A stretch of 64,000 nucleotides of DNA from Motacilla alba alba. Taxonomy: Eukaryota; Chordata; Aves; Passeriformes; Motacillidae. This document shows, piece after piece, positions 13,490-28,400 of this stretch. The position numbers and the translations under genes are program-made. Numbering within the stretch: the stretch's first letter is position 1; each line of letters starts with the position of its first letter. Where the stretch lies: the NCBI RefSeq assembly GCF_015832195.1, contig NC_052016.1, positions 83,830,547 through 83,894,546 of the forward strand, read 5' to 3'. The notes beneath the pieces were generated by a model. It was not told where the DNA came from. It made no database searches and saw only the letters and a list, made by a program, of their open reading frames with translations.

Positions 13490-16400
13490 TAATTCCCAAT
13501 AAACCAATTTAAAAAATCTTCAATCACTCCAGTTGAGTAAGATTCAGTATTATCATGTGTTTTAAAGAATTCTTAAAATGTCTGTGCTGCAAACAGCTTC
13601 CTAAACACAATGAATTTATAATTCTATAGGCTGTCAGGTACAATTTGCTTCACAAAAAGTAAGTCAGACTACAGTTTATTTACAACTTTATAAACTTATA
13701 AGGCATGCTTGAAAATGATTATATGTAGACCAATTCAGGTTTTTAAAATGTTAATATTCACCTTCTGCAAATTAATTGCTATCAATGAAAACTAGAGCTT
13801 GAGTGTCTTGTAGGGTTTACAATAAAAACAGGTGTGCAAACTGTACTTCCAGCATTCAACTACTGGCATTATAAGAGAAAACAATTTATTGGTCAGTATT
13901 TTGGGCCTACATGCATTTTCCCCATCCTTCAGAAAAAAAAACTCTTCCACCACAAATGGTTGTTACGCTCTTTGGGTAGAAAGGGAGGAATGATGTTGCA
14001 TGAAGATGTTCTTTGGCATTTCTTGTACACCAGGTACAAACATGGATGCTCTGTGACAGGTAATCACAGTGAAATGAGCATCTGGGGCTAAGTGACACTG
14101 CCATATCTCCAATATTCCCCAAGTAAAGGGGATTAAATCTGGTGGCATAAATGCTTGGGCATGGGAGCTGGTGTCTCCATGCTTTCCATGCCTGTGGTGA
14201 TATTCAGCTTCTCACCTGCTTTTCCAAGCCAATTACCAGACTTAAGATTTGCTCCCACAGAATTTGCACTAAATAAGAAGTTTTTTTAAAATGCTTCTTA
14301 TACCGTCACAAGTTATTACCAAGATGCAAATACCAAGATATCTTAGGAAAACATTTAAAAGCAAAACTCTGAGAGATAAATAGCCTTCTGGTCTTTCAAT
14401 CTCTAAGGCTGTAAAATTTACATGCTCTGGCATGTAAATGTTCTGGCCACTGGAACATGATCCTCCACACTACTGCTCCTGGCACACTGCTGCCCTTCAC
14501 CAAATAAGATTCTCCTGAACAGTGTTCAGACACAGTTTGGAATCATTCCCAAAAGCCTGAAATGTGTCTGTTTAGAAGGACAGACAGAGCCTGAAGCACA
14601 GATGAAATTTTCTGGGAAGATTTAATTAAGCTGCATGGGCACTGAGGCCTCTGAGTTTCTTGGCTGAGCTTACCAATGAGTAAGGCAGTTGCTGTGTAGT
14701 TGGATTTAATATATGCTTGTTTTACCTGTACTTTACTCAAATGCTCTCTGCTTAAAGGGGCTGACTCATCTCTGCACAAGCCCTTGCCAAGTGACATAAT
14801 GTAACAGGAAAATCCCAGTCCCCAGAACTCAGACCTGGAAATAGTCTGCTGATCAGGCATAAAAGTACATGCTTCTCTTCCTCAGTGTACCAGAAACAGA
14901 GGAAATGAAAAACTAGGAATTACTAAGAACAGGTGCATGAGCTAAGATGCATTACTGTTATGTGTAATAATGTTGTTCACTGCATGGTAACAGAAGAGAT
15001 CAAATGCTAAGGCAAGAGAGAGTGCAACACCTGAAATTACCAACTTCCCTTATGTAAACAAGCCTTTTCTTTCTCGTCACTCTACAGATATTCTAAGAGT
15101 TATCTATTAAACATCACAATGGAATCACATTTAAGAAAAACCATTACTCTGGTTTACAGACAGGTGTGGAGATGACCCCCCTTAAGGAGTCCTCTCCTTA
15201 TGTTTACCAGAGATGTGCCTCTTCTGGCCATCTGATCATCAAATATTAATTCTAGCCATCATTAAGGCCAGCAGAGGTGTGTCTATCATCCCATATCTTC
15301 CAGAGTATCTCTTCTGCCAGCTAGTATGTGTGGAGACACAGATGAGATGTATCAAAAGGACAGGTTACCTTAATTTCTTAGTGGATAATTATACTACTGA
15401 AAAATTATGTGCCCAGCATACTTTAAGAAACAATTAAACATCTGTTTTAAAGAGTATTTGAAGACAATTTCTACACAGGGGGAACAGGAAAATATATTTA
15501 ACAATAATGAAGGATTCAGGCTGTGTATGTTTCATGCATACCATATATTTTTGTCTGCTCTTATCTACTAGCTTAAAAAACCCCAATATTCTGATAGTAT
15601 TATTGGAAAAGCAGTCTTCTGGCCAAAATTTAAAGAAAAAATCACATCTATTTATGTTGAAATATGAAATGCTAAAAAACTTTTAGCCTGAACAGAAGCA
15701 ATAAAATCATCTATGGTGTAGTGTCATCTACAGTAAGCACTTCGCATTTGCAATGTAACAGCCTGGGAAAAAATGTAAAATGTAAGCCATGGCTACATTT
15801 AATTCATGCTCCTTTAATTTATACTGAAATTACACATACAAAGAGGTGCCAGACCTAATCTGTGATATCTGTAATTTGGACCATTGTTTTTCAATTAATG
15901 CAGTTAATATATATTTTCTCCTAACTGACCAATAGAAAGCCACATACTGTACATAAGCAGCAGAAATTAATTTTAAACCAATATTCCTAAGCATGACACT
16001 TACCTGAGGCCCCTAAGTTAGGAGCCCAGTCACCTCAGACTCCTTCTACAGTCATCGAAGGGACACAGGCAACTTCAAAGAGCATTCAGATCTTAGTTCA
16101 GCTGAACCAAACTCTGAAGGTGCCCCTTTTCTCTGTTTACTGTCTAGGAAGAGTAAGTACTTTAACCAATTTTCCTCAGATGCTTCAGCTATGTCCCTAG
16201 TGATAGCTGAGCCTTGGTGTCCACACCATGTTTGTAGACTGAGACACAGGTTTTAATGAACAATCTAATTGGTAGCTGTGCTTTTTAACTACTGTCTTCA
16301 ATTCCATCTAATATTATTGACCTAACAAAGACTAAATATTGAACAAGTATCAACATTTCAAGTATATAGAAGCCAAAGCCTAATTTTAAAATATTATTTT

Positions 16401-19400
16401 AAAAAATTGTAATTAATCTGTTGCCTTTTTGTGAGACTGAAGTAATCTTTGAAAGTAAGACCTAAGCTATACCTGCACAAAACCCTACAGGTAGCTCAGA
16501 AATGGATAGAAGAATGTTCTGCCAGAATGGCATTCAAGGAGCTCTACTAGCTCTCACAAGAAGTCAGGAATATTAACACAAAAACACCAGACTAACATAG
16601 ACATTCTCCTTCCTACCTTACACCTAGGATAACTCACATTTGCAACTTGGTTATCTTTTCAAAACACAGATTTAAGATGTGCAGAATGAATACTAGGATG
16701 CAAAAGCACCTGAGTGGCTTTGAAAAGTGTACTCAAGTTCACATTAGAGAACCTTTTCTAGAATGAATTAAAAAAAAAGAAGATATTTTATATGTAGGCA
16801 ATTATTAGATGATCTGTGCTAAATAGATTTGTCTACAGAAGTTACCAGGAAGTGCTTTCCTTTTCATAAAGGCATGAGATGCAGCCATGATGTCTTAATT
16901 CAGTAAGTCAATCCCTTGAGGAGTCCTGAAAACTTCGGGAAAGACACCATAACTTCTGCTAACCTCCAGAAAATTAGGTAAGGCAAGTTTAAAAAACAAT
17001 CCAGAAGGGAAGAAAGGGGACAGACAGAGAGACCTGCAGAGATAAATAAAATAGTAATCAGCAAAGGAATCTGAAAGGAACACCTTCTTTGAGGCTTCAT
17101 AATAAACTGATGGTGAATCTTTTGTGTATCAGTGGCAGGGATAGCCTTTTCTATCTTGAGAAGTTTCACAAGATGTCACAAACTTCGTATTTGAAGCAGC
17201 AAGAAATTATGAAAGATCTGAATGAGCTGATTTAAATTGTCAGAGTACAAAAAATACTAATGTTCACAGGACTGTTTCTTAGGAACTGTGCTCAGTACAA
17301 ATGAAAGCAAATGTACAAAGGAACTAATGCTTGACAAGCTTGGTGGCTAAGTCCTTAGCAGCAATAATCTTCAAAAAACTTAAATCTTAAATTCAGAGCA
17401 ATTGCTAAGCTACATGCTGTGAGACTTTTTAGCCAGAACCAGAGCTACTGTTTTGGTGTAATGAGGCTGGCTTAAATGAAAAAGAATTAATTGTTCAAAA
17501 TGCTATTCCTAATTCTCTGTACTTTATATACTATTACTTTTGTCTGCACAATATTCATCCATATAGTTTAACTCAGGAAGCTATAAGCAATGAACTACTA
17601 AACCTTGCATAGTTTAAAAAGAAATCTCTATATTATTCAAATAATGTTACCATAGAATAATTAGCAATAATACAATCAGTTTTCCTTTTTAACTAATTCT
17701 TGTCATAACACATAGCTGAAAATGAGCACTACATGAGTTTTTCATTCCTCATCAATTTATTGAAAGCTTCATACACAATGCCCCTTCTGCACAGAGGCAT
17801 TTTCAGAACTTTTTGTATTTGGTGAAAAAGAAAAATTATCTACATTTTTCACAGACAAATTCCATTTAGTCTCCCTGTGACGGGCTTAAAAACTAAGATA
17901 AATAATTAGAAAAAAAGCATTATTTAACTATAATTCAAATCAATAAACTGTTTTTAAACATTTTGCTTGCTTGTTTTTCATTACTTAAAAGGAAAATAAA
18001 AAATTAGTTGATCACAGAATATTCGTATAGTAACAAAATTCTCCATTAATTTGCATACTGATTAAAAAACCAAAATAATACTGATTAAAAAAACAAAATT
18101 ATTTTCACAAAGTACAAAACAAATGTAAATCTAGCTCCCTTGTCCCCCTCCCCTTCTAAAGGATACCACAGTGCCACAAGTTAAAATACCTAAATAAAAA
18201 TCTATATGTAACCACAGGTATACTGTGGAAGAACTAGGACAGGATAACTGTCTATTTTGATTATTTCTTCTCTATTTTTACTCCTTGCCATTTGAAGTCA
18301 CATGGAAAATACAGTATTTCAAGACTTCCAAACAAACAGCTCCACATGTTTCCCTATAAAAATTCCATGCAGATGCATGCACCTATCCAGTATATGCATA
18401 TAATGTACCTATCCAGTATAAGCATATTTTCCATTAGAAAACACAAATTTCTTTCTCAATAAGTTTCATCTAAGTGATTCAATAATATAACTATTCTTGG
18501 AAATATTCTCAGATTATTTTAATTTGTTCTTAATTTATTCTTCTCAGTAATGCATCCTTATAATTATTTCATAGAAATTCTCAACTCTGACATAGAAATT
18601 ATGTTCTTTCAATGTAACTACTCTTAGACCTATGATTTGACAAGCAACATATCTGAGAAGAGCAAGGGTTAGATTTGAAAGTACTGGATCTGGACCTATG
18701 AAAAAAACTTACCAGGTGGGGGAATTGATGGACTTGGTTTAGATTCTTGAAGACGCTCTACAGGAGTGTTCACTAAAAAACATAATAATAAAAAAATAGT
18801 ATTATAATAAAATAATATAATAAAAAAATTGTATTATTGTAAACAGTAGCAGACAAATACAGATTCTTAAATACAGCAATATTTAATAATATTTACAAAT
18901 CAGGTTTTCATATGAATGGACAAAAAATAAACAAAACATTTACAAAGTAAAAACTGTTCCTTCACAACATAAAAGTACATCTCTATGTATGCTTAGCATT
19001 TTTAACACTTCTAGAATAAGGAAAAGAAACTACTAACTAAATCATCACTGGACTAGAATGTGATCATTTTTTTGGTCAAGAGTGCATGATGCCTTTGTGT
19101 CACAGGGAAGAAGTCTTGGCCCAAAGCTACTTAGTCAAGATCAGCCTGACCAGGGCTTGTATTCCCCAGAGAGGATCTGCAGCATCCACAAGTGACATCA
19201 ATGAGTGCAAACACTCATACATCTATAGATCAACTATAGGGTGTAGCCTTGGAGTGAATTAGCACTTCAATCCTACATTCCTCAGATCAGCTTGGGGCTA
19301 GAAGCAAATCTGTCTGTGTGCCATGGACTTTTACTTGTCAGTGCTGCAGTGCGAATGAATATGACCAGCTAGAGCTGAAAAGCCACACGGCCACGCTCTC

Positions 19401-22400
19401 ACTAGGCCTTCCTCAATCTATGCCTACTCCCTGCTCTTTTACTCAGTTCAAGCCAGTGTCTTGTTAATACAGCAAAATGGTTTCCAAACTGGGATCAAAA
19501 TTAATCCATCAGTCTTCACCTATTGCAATCAACTTCAAGTCACTGCAACTACAGCACTAACCATATGGGTGTTTGACGTGCAGGACAATATCCTGAAACA
19601 CTATTATCAGGTTTAGCTATTTGTAATAGACTTCAGAAGCTAAAAGTATTGCACAGACAAAAATATGATTTCTGAACATTCTTTGAACATCTGTGTCCTA
19701 ATTGACAAGTTAATCAGTTTTGTTTATTCTTTCAGTATTTTCCCTTTTGTGAGTTCTGCAGCCTAAGGACAGTCAAGTATGAAAAAAATCAATTAAAATT
19801 ATACTTCATAAAGCAAATCTGTATTATTTACATAATACAAAATAAAGTTGTTCTATTTCACATCTCTTCACTACTCAAGCAATCAACTTTGTACATTAGA
19901 AGTCTTTACAGATACAAAGCATGATCTTTGTAAATCATGACATGGAAACAGGTAGGTATCCTGTGAAAAACAAATACATTTCCTGTTCTGATTTTATTTC
20001 AGTATTTTGTTAGTCAAGTTGATGTCTGTATTTTTTTCAGCCAGGCTGCAGAAATCAGAAACTAAATCTGTTTTTTCTTACAGTTTGTACTCACCATCAT
20101 ATGTTTTAACACTTGGAGCTGGTTTCACAGACAATTCTCTTATCTAAAGGAGAAAACACAGATACATGAAGAGATACAAATGTAAACAATCAATATCTAG
20201 AATGAACATTTAGCATGAAATACCTAGTTTCAGTATTATTCCATAAGAGAAATTATTGGTTATTATTTGGGAAGAAAAATACTACTTCTGTGCCCAATAT
20301 ATATTTTGTTCATGCTTAATGAATGTTTTTGTGCTGTCTTAATGTGCACTCATGCTTTGTACATTCTGTTATTGCAAGTTATAAAGTGAAATGAGAGCAG
20401 ACTTAGGGGCTACTTCAGCACTTAAGAGTTTCAATACTTTCTTCCTCAGCAATTCATACCCCATTTTGCAAGCCTGGCTTCCACTACAGGGAAACACTGG
20501 AGTCTTTAATTGCACATTGATTTTAAATGCATGAACAGTTCTCCTCTATGCTTTACAGGTTCACCTATTTGACACCCCGGGACAAGCACTGAACTAACAG
20601 AGTAAAGGAAACATTCTGTCTGTAACGTGATCTAAAGAAAACAGGAAACTTGTGAATCCTATATCACTAAAACAATGTTCTGCACTCCAATTCCCCAAAG
20701 AGAAGAACACAATTCATTCAAATACATAGCCACTGTCAGATGGAACTGGCACAAGATATTGAACCCTGATCCTCTTTTATTTATCATTTTGGTTATAGCC
20801 AGTAGTTGCCCTATTCACTGTCCTTTAAGTTTGGATTCTGCAAAAGTGTTAGCTATTTCTCAAGCCCTTCTATTTTCCAGGGATTGCGAATGTAGATCTG
20901 CGCAACTGTATTTCACAAACACCAAACTTGGACTCCTCTGAACCTATTATACATCTGTGGTCATACTGTTATCTTTCCAAAGGTCACTTTATTGAAGGAA
21001 ATTCATCTATGATCGTGCTCCATTTTTCCAGCTATAAAATTTGTGAAGGTGGAGGTGTAAAAGCTATTTGTCTTTCTATTCTTTAAGCATTCAAGTATAG
21101 GTTTAACATTAATCTCAAGCAAAATGTGTAAAATCAGATTTACAGAGAATGCACCATCTAATAGAGGAATAGGCCACATAATCATGCCATAGTCTAAACT
21201 CCAGACTACCCAGATCCTCCCCCACCAATCACCTCTAAAAATCTATAGTTATTTTTCAACAAAACCTTATTTTACGCAAAACCAATTCATTTCCAAACAT
21301 AGAATCACAGACTATCTCACGCCAGATGGGACCTACAAGGATCAAGTCCAATTCCCTCATTGGACTACCTAAAACTTAGATCTAAGAGCATTGTCCAGAC
21401 ACATCAAGAGCTCTGACAGCCTTAGTGCCACAATCACTTCCCTGGGGAGCCTGTTCCAGTGCCCAACCACCCTCAGGGTGAGGAACCCTTTCCTAATGTC
21501 CAATCTGAACCTCCCCTGCTTCATTCCATTTCCTTGTGTCCTATCACTGATCATCAGAGAGATCAGAACCTCCTTCTCCACTGCCCCCCTTGAGGCTGTG
21601 ATGAGATCACCTCTCAGCCTTCTCTTCTCCAAGCTGAACAAGCCAGGTAACAACAGCTGCTCCTACTAAAATGCCCTCAAGAGCTTTGATCATCTTGTTT
21701 GCTCTCCTCTGGATGTGCTGAAATAGTCTGGTGCCCTTCTTATACAGAGGCACCTGAAACTGCACGCAGGACTTGAGGTGATGCAGCACCAACACAGAGC
21801 AGAGCAGGACAATCCCCTCCCTCAAGCAGCTGCAGATGCTATGCCTGAGGCACCCCAGGACATGGCTGGCCCTCGTGGCTGCCAGGGCACTGCTGACTCA
21901 TATTCCACTTGATATCACCTCAAACCCCCAGATCTCTTTCTGCAGGACTTCTCTCCAGCCTCTTGTTCCCCAATACGTGGGTATAACCAGGGTTACCCCA
22001 TCTCAGGTGGAGAATCTGGCACTTGGTCTTGTTACATTTCACATGGTAATATTTCAAATAATTTTTCTCACACTAATGATACTTTATTTTTAGTGTGAGA
22101 AGTAATGTATTTTCAGATTTCAAACACTAGATCTTGTTATGATTAAATCTTTTTGACTATCAAAAATTTTTGGTTTATTAAGCCTTTCTTTATCAAATGT
22201 GTTTTAATTCCTGGTACATTCCTGTATCTCTTTTCCAGACCTATTCTTATTTATCAACATAATTTCCAAAGCATGACCAAAACACTCCAGCAATACTATT
22301 GCAAACTGCGAATATTGAAAATGCAGCCAGAGAAATATCAAAACCCAGATGCTAGTATAGTGTTTCTCTGTGTCCTGTGCTCTCTGAAACAGAGCGTTTC

Positions 22401-25400
22401 ACAAAACAGACCTGCCTCCTCTGACTATTAATCAGATCATTCTGCTCCTGAAGCCTCTTCTCCAATTCTTCTATCCTCTTCCTGTAAAAGATGTTATTTC
22501 TGTTCAGGTCTTCCCTCGCTGATGTTTTGGTGTTCTCAACCTCTGACCGTAACTAGAAAGCAATCAGAAGAAAAGTAACATCATAAAAAAACTATACAAA
22601 ATATTTTAATGCTATAAAGTCTAAACAAGCAAGCTTCATGCTTAGATACTTTTAACATTTTATTTTCTCAGTAAAAACCTGATGTCTTCTGCAACTTCAC
22701 TAGGACTAGTATATATTATAGAACGGTTGTCTGGATCACTTTTGAATTACAGAAGGAAGACTACCTGAATCTCAATATAAAGAAAAGGACATACAAACAC
22801 ATTGCTGAGATTGCCTAAAAATAAGATTGCAGGAAAAAGTGTATAGGTCTATAAAAATGTTTTAATTATAAATATTGTCCAGCAATGATACTTTAAGGAG
22901 GTGATTTGTGAATTTGTATAATAAACCTAATATATTACCTCCAAATGTGGAAGAAATGGAACATTATTTAGGTGCACCATCCCAAAAGTAATACTTACAT
23001 TACTTCTCCCTTATTCTATTCTTGCACTGTATGTGGGTGTATCTTTAACTACGTCCTTTTTGGGGACTGTTCCATGGTTCATCCCCAATGTTTTCTTGCC
23101 AGAGGAGAAGCATTGGTCAGACCACTATGATCTGCTCAGTTCTTACATGGTCACGCAGATGAAAGGAAAACGAAAGGAAAAGAAGCAAGAGAAACAAAGC
23201 AGCAAAGATATTAAAAAGAAATGCAGATGTAAAAAGAAATCTGAGGGGAAAAAAGCTTTGTATAGTAAAATATATAAACTGATGCAAAATAAAATCCCAT
23301 GGTGTTTTCTCCTGGAAAAGCTGAACAGATTCTGAATTAGAAAGCTACAACAGAAAAAGCAATAGAGAAGTGATAGGAAGGAGAAAAAAAAGACTGAGAC
23401 ATATGCCACAGGTCCATGGTAGCAGCAGGTACAGGGTAGATGAAAGCTACATGTTGGCAAGTCATACCTCAACTATTCAGCCACATAACATAGAAAATAC
23501 TGTATAATGCAGTGCTCACAGAACCAGCTGTAAGCACTTCAAAAGACAGATACAATTTCAGTTTTCTGTCAGACTCTGAAATGATAAATTCATTTTCAAC
23601 CCTTGCCTTAACTGAAACACTAAGATCCTACCATAACAGAAACACAGAGATAAACACAGCTAAGAGGACACGCTCCTATTAACTCTTGATATTGGCAGAT
23701 TACTAGAGCATTTCAAGACCTACTGAAAGAGAAAATTTTTAAAAAAAAGTCTCCTTTAGGTGTAAGTGGTCTGCTGTGCCACTTACCAGGGATGTTTCTG
23801 TCTCATGGTCCTGACACTTGGCTTGCATACAAGACACCCACTTCTTTTCCTGCATAGAGGAAATCCATGTTAATTCGTGCAAACATTTAGTTTGAAATAT
23901 GCAGCTTTGTTTCTTGTTAATAGCACACGAGCATTTAGTTTGATACATGCAGCTTCATTTTTCTAAAAAAAGCATAAATACCAAAAAGATGACAGATTTG
24001 ATGAAAATTGAGTAACCCAGTATTTAATGCCTAGAACAGCTGATTTATACATCTGAGTGTGGTTTTCTTATCAATCACTCCAGAAACTGTATTTCCTCTC
24101 TGATTTGTATATGCAGTCACTGTGAGTGAGAAATACACAAGCATTTTGATACATCTCTGTGTATTAACAAAAAGAGTAGTAAGAGTAGGGGGGTTTCCCT
24201 CTAAAGAATGTAATTTTGAGCACTCATTAACATTGTATTTTGCATAAAAATGACAAAACCAAAGAATTAACATATGAGTTTTAGACTGAAGCCAATTTTC
24301 TTTGATGAAATAAAAAAAAAACTCCATAAAGCAAAACTAAGTTTTGCACATCTTTGCACAGAAGTGATCAAACTTCTGTGTAATACCAGCAGTAAACAAA
24401 GCTCTTTACATCCCAAAAACCATGAATGAAAACAAAAGGCACAGGTTGGAAAATCCTGTCAGAAAGTTTCCTAATTTTCTTTTTCATTTTGGGAAATGGA
24501 ATATTCCAATTTTTCTGTAAGTGGCCTCATGGATGAGAAAACATAAATGCTTTATTAGAGCCTTCTGGAATTGAACTGCCACCACACTTGGCAAAGACAG
24601 ATATACTTAATCATAAAGAATAAGAGAATATCAATAAATAAGCAAGAATTACTTCATTTATAAAAGACAAAGAAAATAAATCCTTGTTTGCCATTATATG
24701 GATAGTATTAAATATATTAAATCTTTTAAACCAGCTGGTTTTGGCATTAAAAATAATGAAAATTTTACTTAGGTATTTCATATCCTACTCAAAGATGAAG
24801 AAAGATAAAAAGAAAGCAAGTAATCTGTCAAAAGCAATACATTAAGTTACAGTGTTACCTGTTTTTCCAGAAGTCTAACCACATATGGATGATCCCGAAG
24901 ATGATGAGGTGTCTCCTCTGTAAACTCATGGCTGTCTTTCAGTACTCCTAAATTGGATTTTTGCTGCATATTGGACTTTTGTAATTCTAACAGTTGCTAA
25001 TAGGAGGGAGGAGGAATACAAAATTTTCTTTAAACACAGTTATGCAGAGAGTTATTGCATCAGATACTTCTCCCATTTCTCGTGAGGTCAGCATTTATCA
25101 AATTTCACGTCATCAATAATATCTACATCTAAAATAAATATGACTTGTAAAAGTACACAGGACCTAGCAGCTACAAAATGTAAGCTGCTCTGCTAATGCC
25201 ATGCAGATTTGATTTCCGACCCAGCCATACTTTTATGGCTTTCCAAAGCATGCATTGAAAACAAATGAATTCTGTCAGGACTGTAATGCAAAGGTTAGTG
25301 TCCTTCACACCACTTATGGAAATATTAACATAAGGATACTTAAAATGTAGCATCCACAACAATATCTACTAACCTATAAACAGGCATTCAAAGGCTGAGG

Positions 25401-28400
25401 AGTACAGAAAAAAAAACTGACATAACTGCTGAATGGATCATTCATTCATACAAAGCAATCCTTAAAATAAAAAACCTGTAACCTGAAATTATGGTAATAA
25501 AATACCTGTATACAAAGATACAATTATAGCTACCATTCAATCATTATTTTTAAGAGTTCTGTAGGAAGAGCTTTACAATGACTATATCACATTTCAAATA
25601 TGTGAAATTCACTGCTATCTACTGTAAGGGATGCTTCATGCTTTAAAATGTTCGAAAATTTAAATTGCCTACATTTTCTAAGGTTGAATTTCTTGAATGT
25701 AAATCCTTAAGCTCTTTTGTAAACATATCTTTCACTTTTTCTATTTGATCAGCAAATTTCTCTCTTTCCTCGTCTTTCCATTTATGAAATGATTGTAGAA
25801 ACTCTTCTTCTTTCGATTTTTGCTGCTCGCATTCCTGAAATTAAAAAAAAAAAAATTATTGGTGATTTTTCCTCACGTTCAATACAAATTCAAGCTCCCA
25901 AGCTACATGTGGAATGCAGTCACTTTCAACATTTGGGAAATCCTGTGACATCAAAAAACATAACATCAGGGTTTTTTTAAGAATTTTAGGGTAGCAAACT
26001 ATACATTTTGCCAGCTAAACAAGTATGCTTCAAAACAGTTCATTTTGGCAGTTCATTATTTTTCACTGAAAAACACACAAATTACCTTACTTGGTCATAT
26101 CAAAGATCCACTTAGTTCAGCATCCTGTTTCTCACAAAGCATGTAAGTAAGAAAGGCTAATACTGGGGCAAGCAAACATGCATGTTCTCCTTCACATTCT
26201 CTAAGTTGCCAGCTGTTTTCAGCTCAGAGGACTTCTGGAGCCTGATACAGTCCTGTGAACTTCATTAACTGCATAAACTTCAATATGTTTCTCCTCATAC
26301 ACTTTGCAGTCATCCCCTGTGGCTGCATCAGCTTTAGCAACTGCAACGCCTTTTGCCAATGAGCTCCACAAGCTGCATGAAGAGCCCTGCACTTTTCTTT
26401 TTGTAGTTAAGTTTGGATCTGGCTCCTGCTAGGTACATTTGATGGATTCTGAGCCCTGAACTGGAGAACAGAGAAAATGGTTCATCACTATTCCCACTGT
26501 GTAACTCATGACTTCACAGGTATCATTATCTTACCCTCCATCTTCATCAGGCATTTGTCTCTTTTTCAGACTGACAACTCTCGGCATGCTCAGTCATTCT
26601 AAATACTGACTGATCATCTTTGTAGCCCATCTCCATAACTTTTATAGCTCTATCCTACCCTTTTTGAGATGAAGGGACTAGACTCACACAACATATTTAG
26701 GCTGTGGTTTGCACAGTGATTTTTTTCAAATAATTGGTAATATTTGATTTTCTTTGCTAGCTGCTACTAACGTTTCCCCAGGGCTATGTATCACAAGCTT
26801 AAGATCTTGCCCTTCAGTAACAGCACTCAGCTCAGAATCCACTGTTTCATAGATGAAATTAGAACTATTTTATCCCTATATGCCTTTACCCCACTTCATC
26901 CATCAGATTACTTCAACCATTCCACTACACAGTGATGAATTTATGTATAGTTCTCAAATTGCCTAAAGTCCTGAATTTCACTGCCCAGGACATATATATC
27001 TTTTAGGAAACACCAACATTTTTCCATCACAGCATTCACTCTGAATTTGTTCTCTGTAACATGCAATCATCGTACAACTAGGAAGAATGGGATCATCTGT
27101 GTCCTTCAATCAAGGATAAGATCTTCTGCTCTTTCAATCAAAAGACAGTAACATTGTGCCACCTGAATTGACAGTGGATGTCAGTCATGGCAGACAAACT
27201 GTAACCAGTCACATCACACATTTCTATCTTCCCTGACATCCCAGAAAAACAGAGAAGTTTTGAAAGCTTCTTGTTGTGTAACACTGCAGACTGTAGCTTC
27301 AGGACATTTCAGGTAGTCCCCTTGCAGTTAGGAGTCTCAGCTAAGAGAAGTGACTTAAAAAGAGGCCCCTAAGGCACCAAAAAATCTCCATTGCACTGTT
27401 ATGAATATCTCATAAACAAAACAATGCTTCGGGGGCAGGAGAAATATGTTATAGATGTATTTCTCAAAAGCTAGGCACAGAATGAATGAGTAGAATACCT
27501 TCCACATGTCCACATAGGGCCAAGACCCATTATTCTGGCAGTGCCTGCACTCCTAAGTGAAACTCTAGCAGCTTTTGATTTGGTCGTTCAGGACTTTTGA
27601 AAATGGAAGCTGAACACTTCCAAGAAAGGGGAAACAAAAGGACTGAAAAAAGAGAAGTCTGAAGCTGAGTTCATGGAAAGCAACACTCCATGTTTTACAG
27701 AAGATCAGGGTTTCCTCTGAAAACAAGGAAGAAAATAATCATCCATCGTAGACTATCAGGTTGGAAGGATCAAATTGGATTATCCTCTAGGATAATCTGA
27801 TCCAGCCTTTCTTAACAACAGCACAAACTAGACAAGGTGGCCCAGGACCTTGGCCAGCTGAATGTTGAAAGTATTCAACTTTGGGAAATCCAGTACTTCT
27901 GTGGATTGAGTGAACACAGTTCAAAGTGCTAATTCTTTTCAGACATTCACATTACTTAGTAAGTATTACCTTAGACAACCTGGCCAAATTAGCCTTTTGT
28001 TCAAACTCTAACTGGGACTTGGTGAGCTGCAACTGCTCCTTCAGTTTTTCAATCTCATCCTGCAATTTTTCTATATTCCCTTTCTTCTTCTGTTCTGTTT
28101 AAAAGAAACACAGATTTTAAGAAAGTTTGTTGCAATTTCTGGAACTGTAATACTTACTGCAAATACATTTCTAGTGTTTCAGTAACATTTTCACAAAGTG
28201 TGCCTTAGACCATTTCCCCTCCCACTATCACGATTTTTCATAGATGCTTTTAAATACATCTGTTCTCTGGACTGCTAACTTATCCTCAAATACTTGTACC
28301 ACTGACATGTGAAATAGTTTATGAAACATTTACATGAAAAAGTATTCTATAACCTTATTTCAAAGGAATCTAAGCAACACAGACTCGTAAAAAGGATGTA

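Larger units (their letters stand above)
22553..25672 (-). other. DZIP1 introns 7, 6 and 5 (between exons 8 and 5)
   Basis: Intron 7 is 22553-23786, intron 6 is 23850-24858 and intron 5 is 24997-25672. All are AT-rich and ordinary. A Lys-rich ORF near 23033 is not recognisable as a gene. Confidence 0.8.
25835..27969 (-). other. DZIP1 intron 4
   Basis: Contains a probable old CR1-like repeat (about 26085-26960) and a short CR1 remnant (27745-27910). The rest is unique sequence. Confidence 0.75.

Noticed and set aside
21369..21825. Minus-strand ORFs with RRLRGDLI and HWNRLPREV
   Set aside because: CR1 ORF2 remains, annotated as the mobile element instead.
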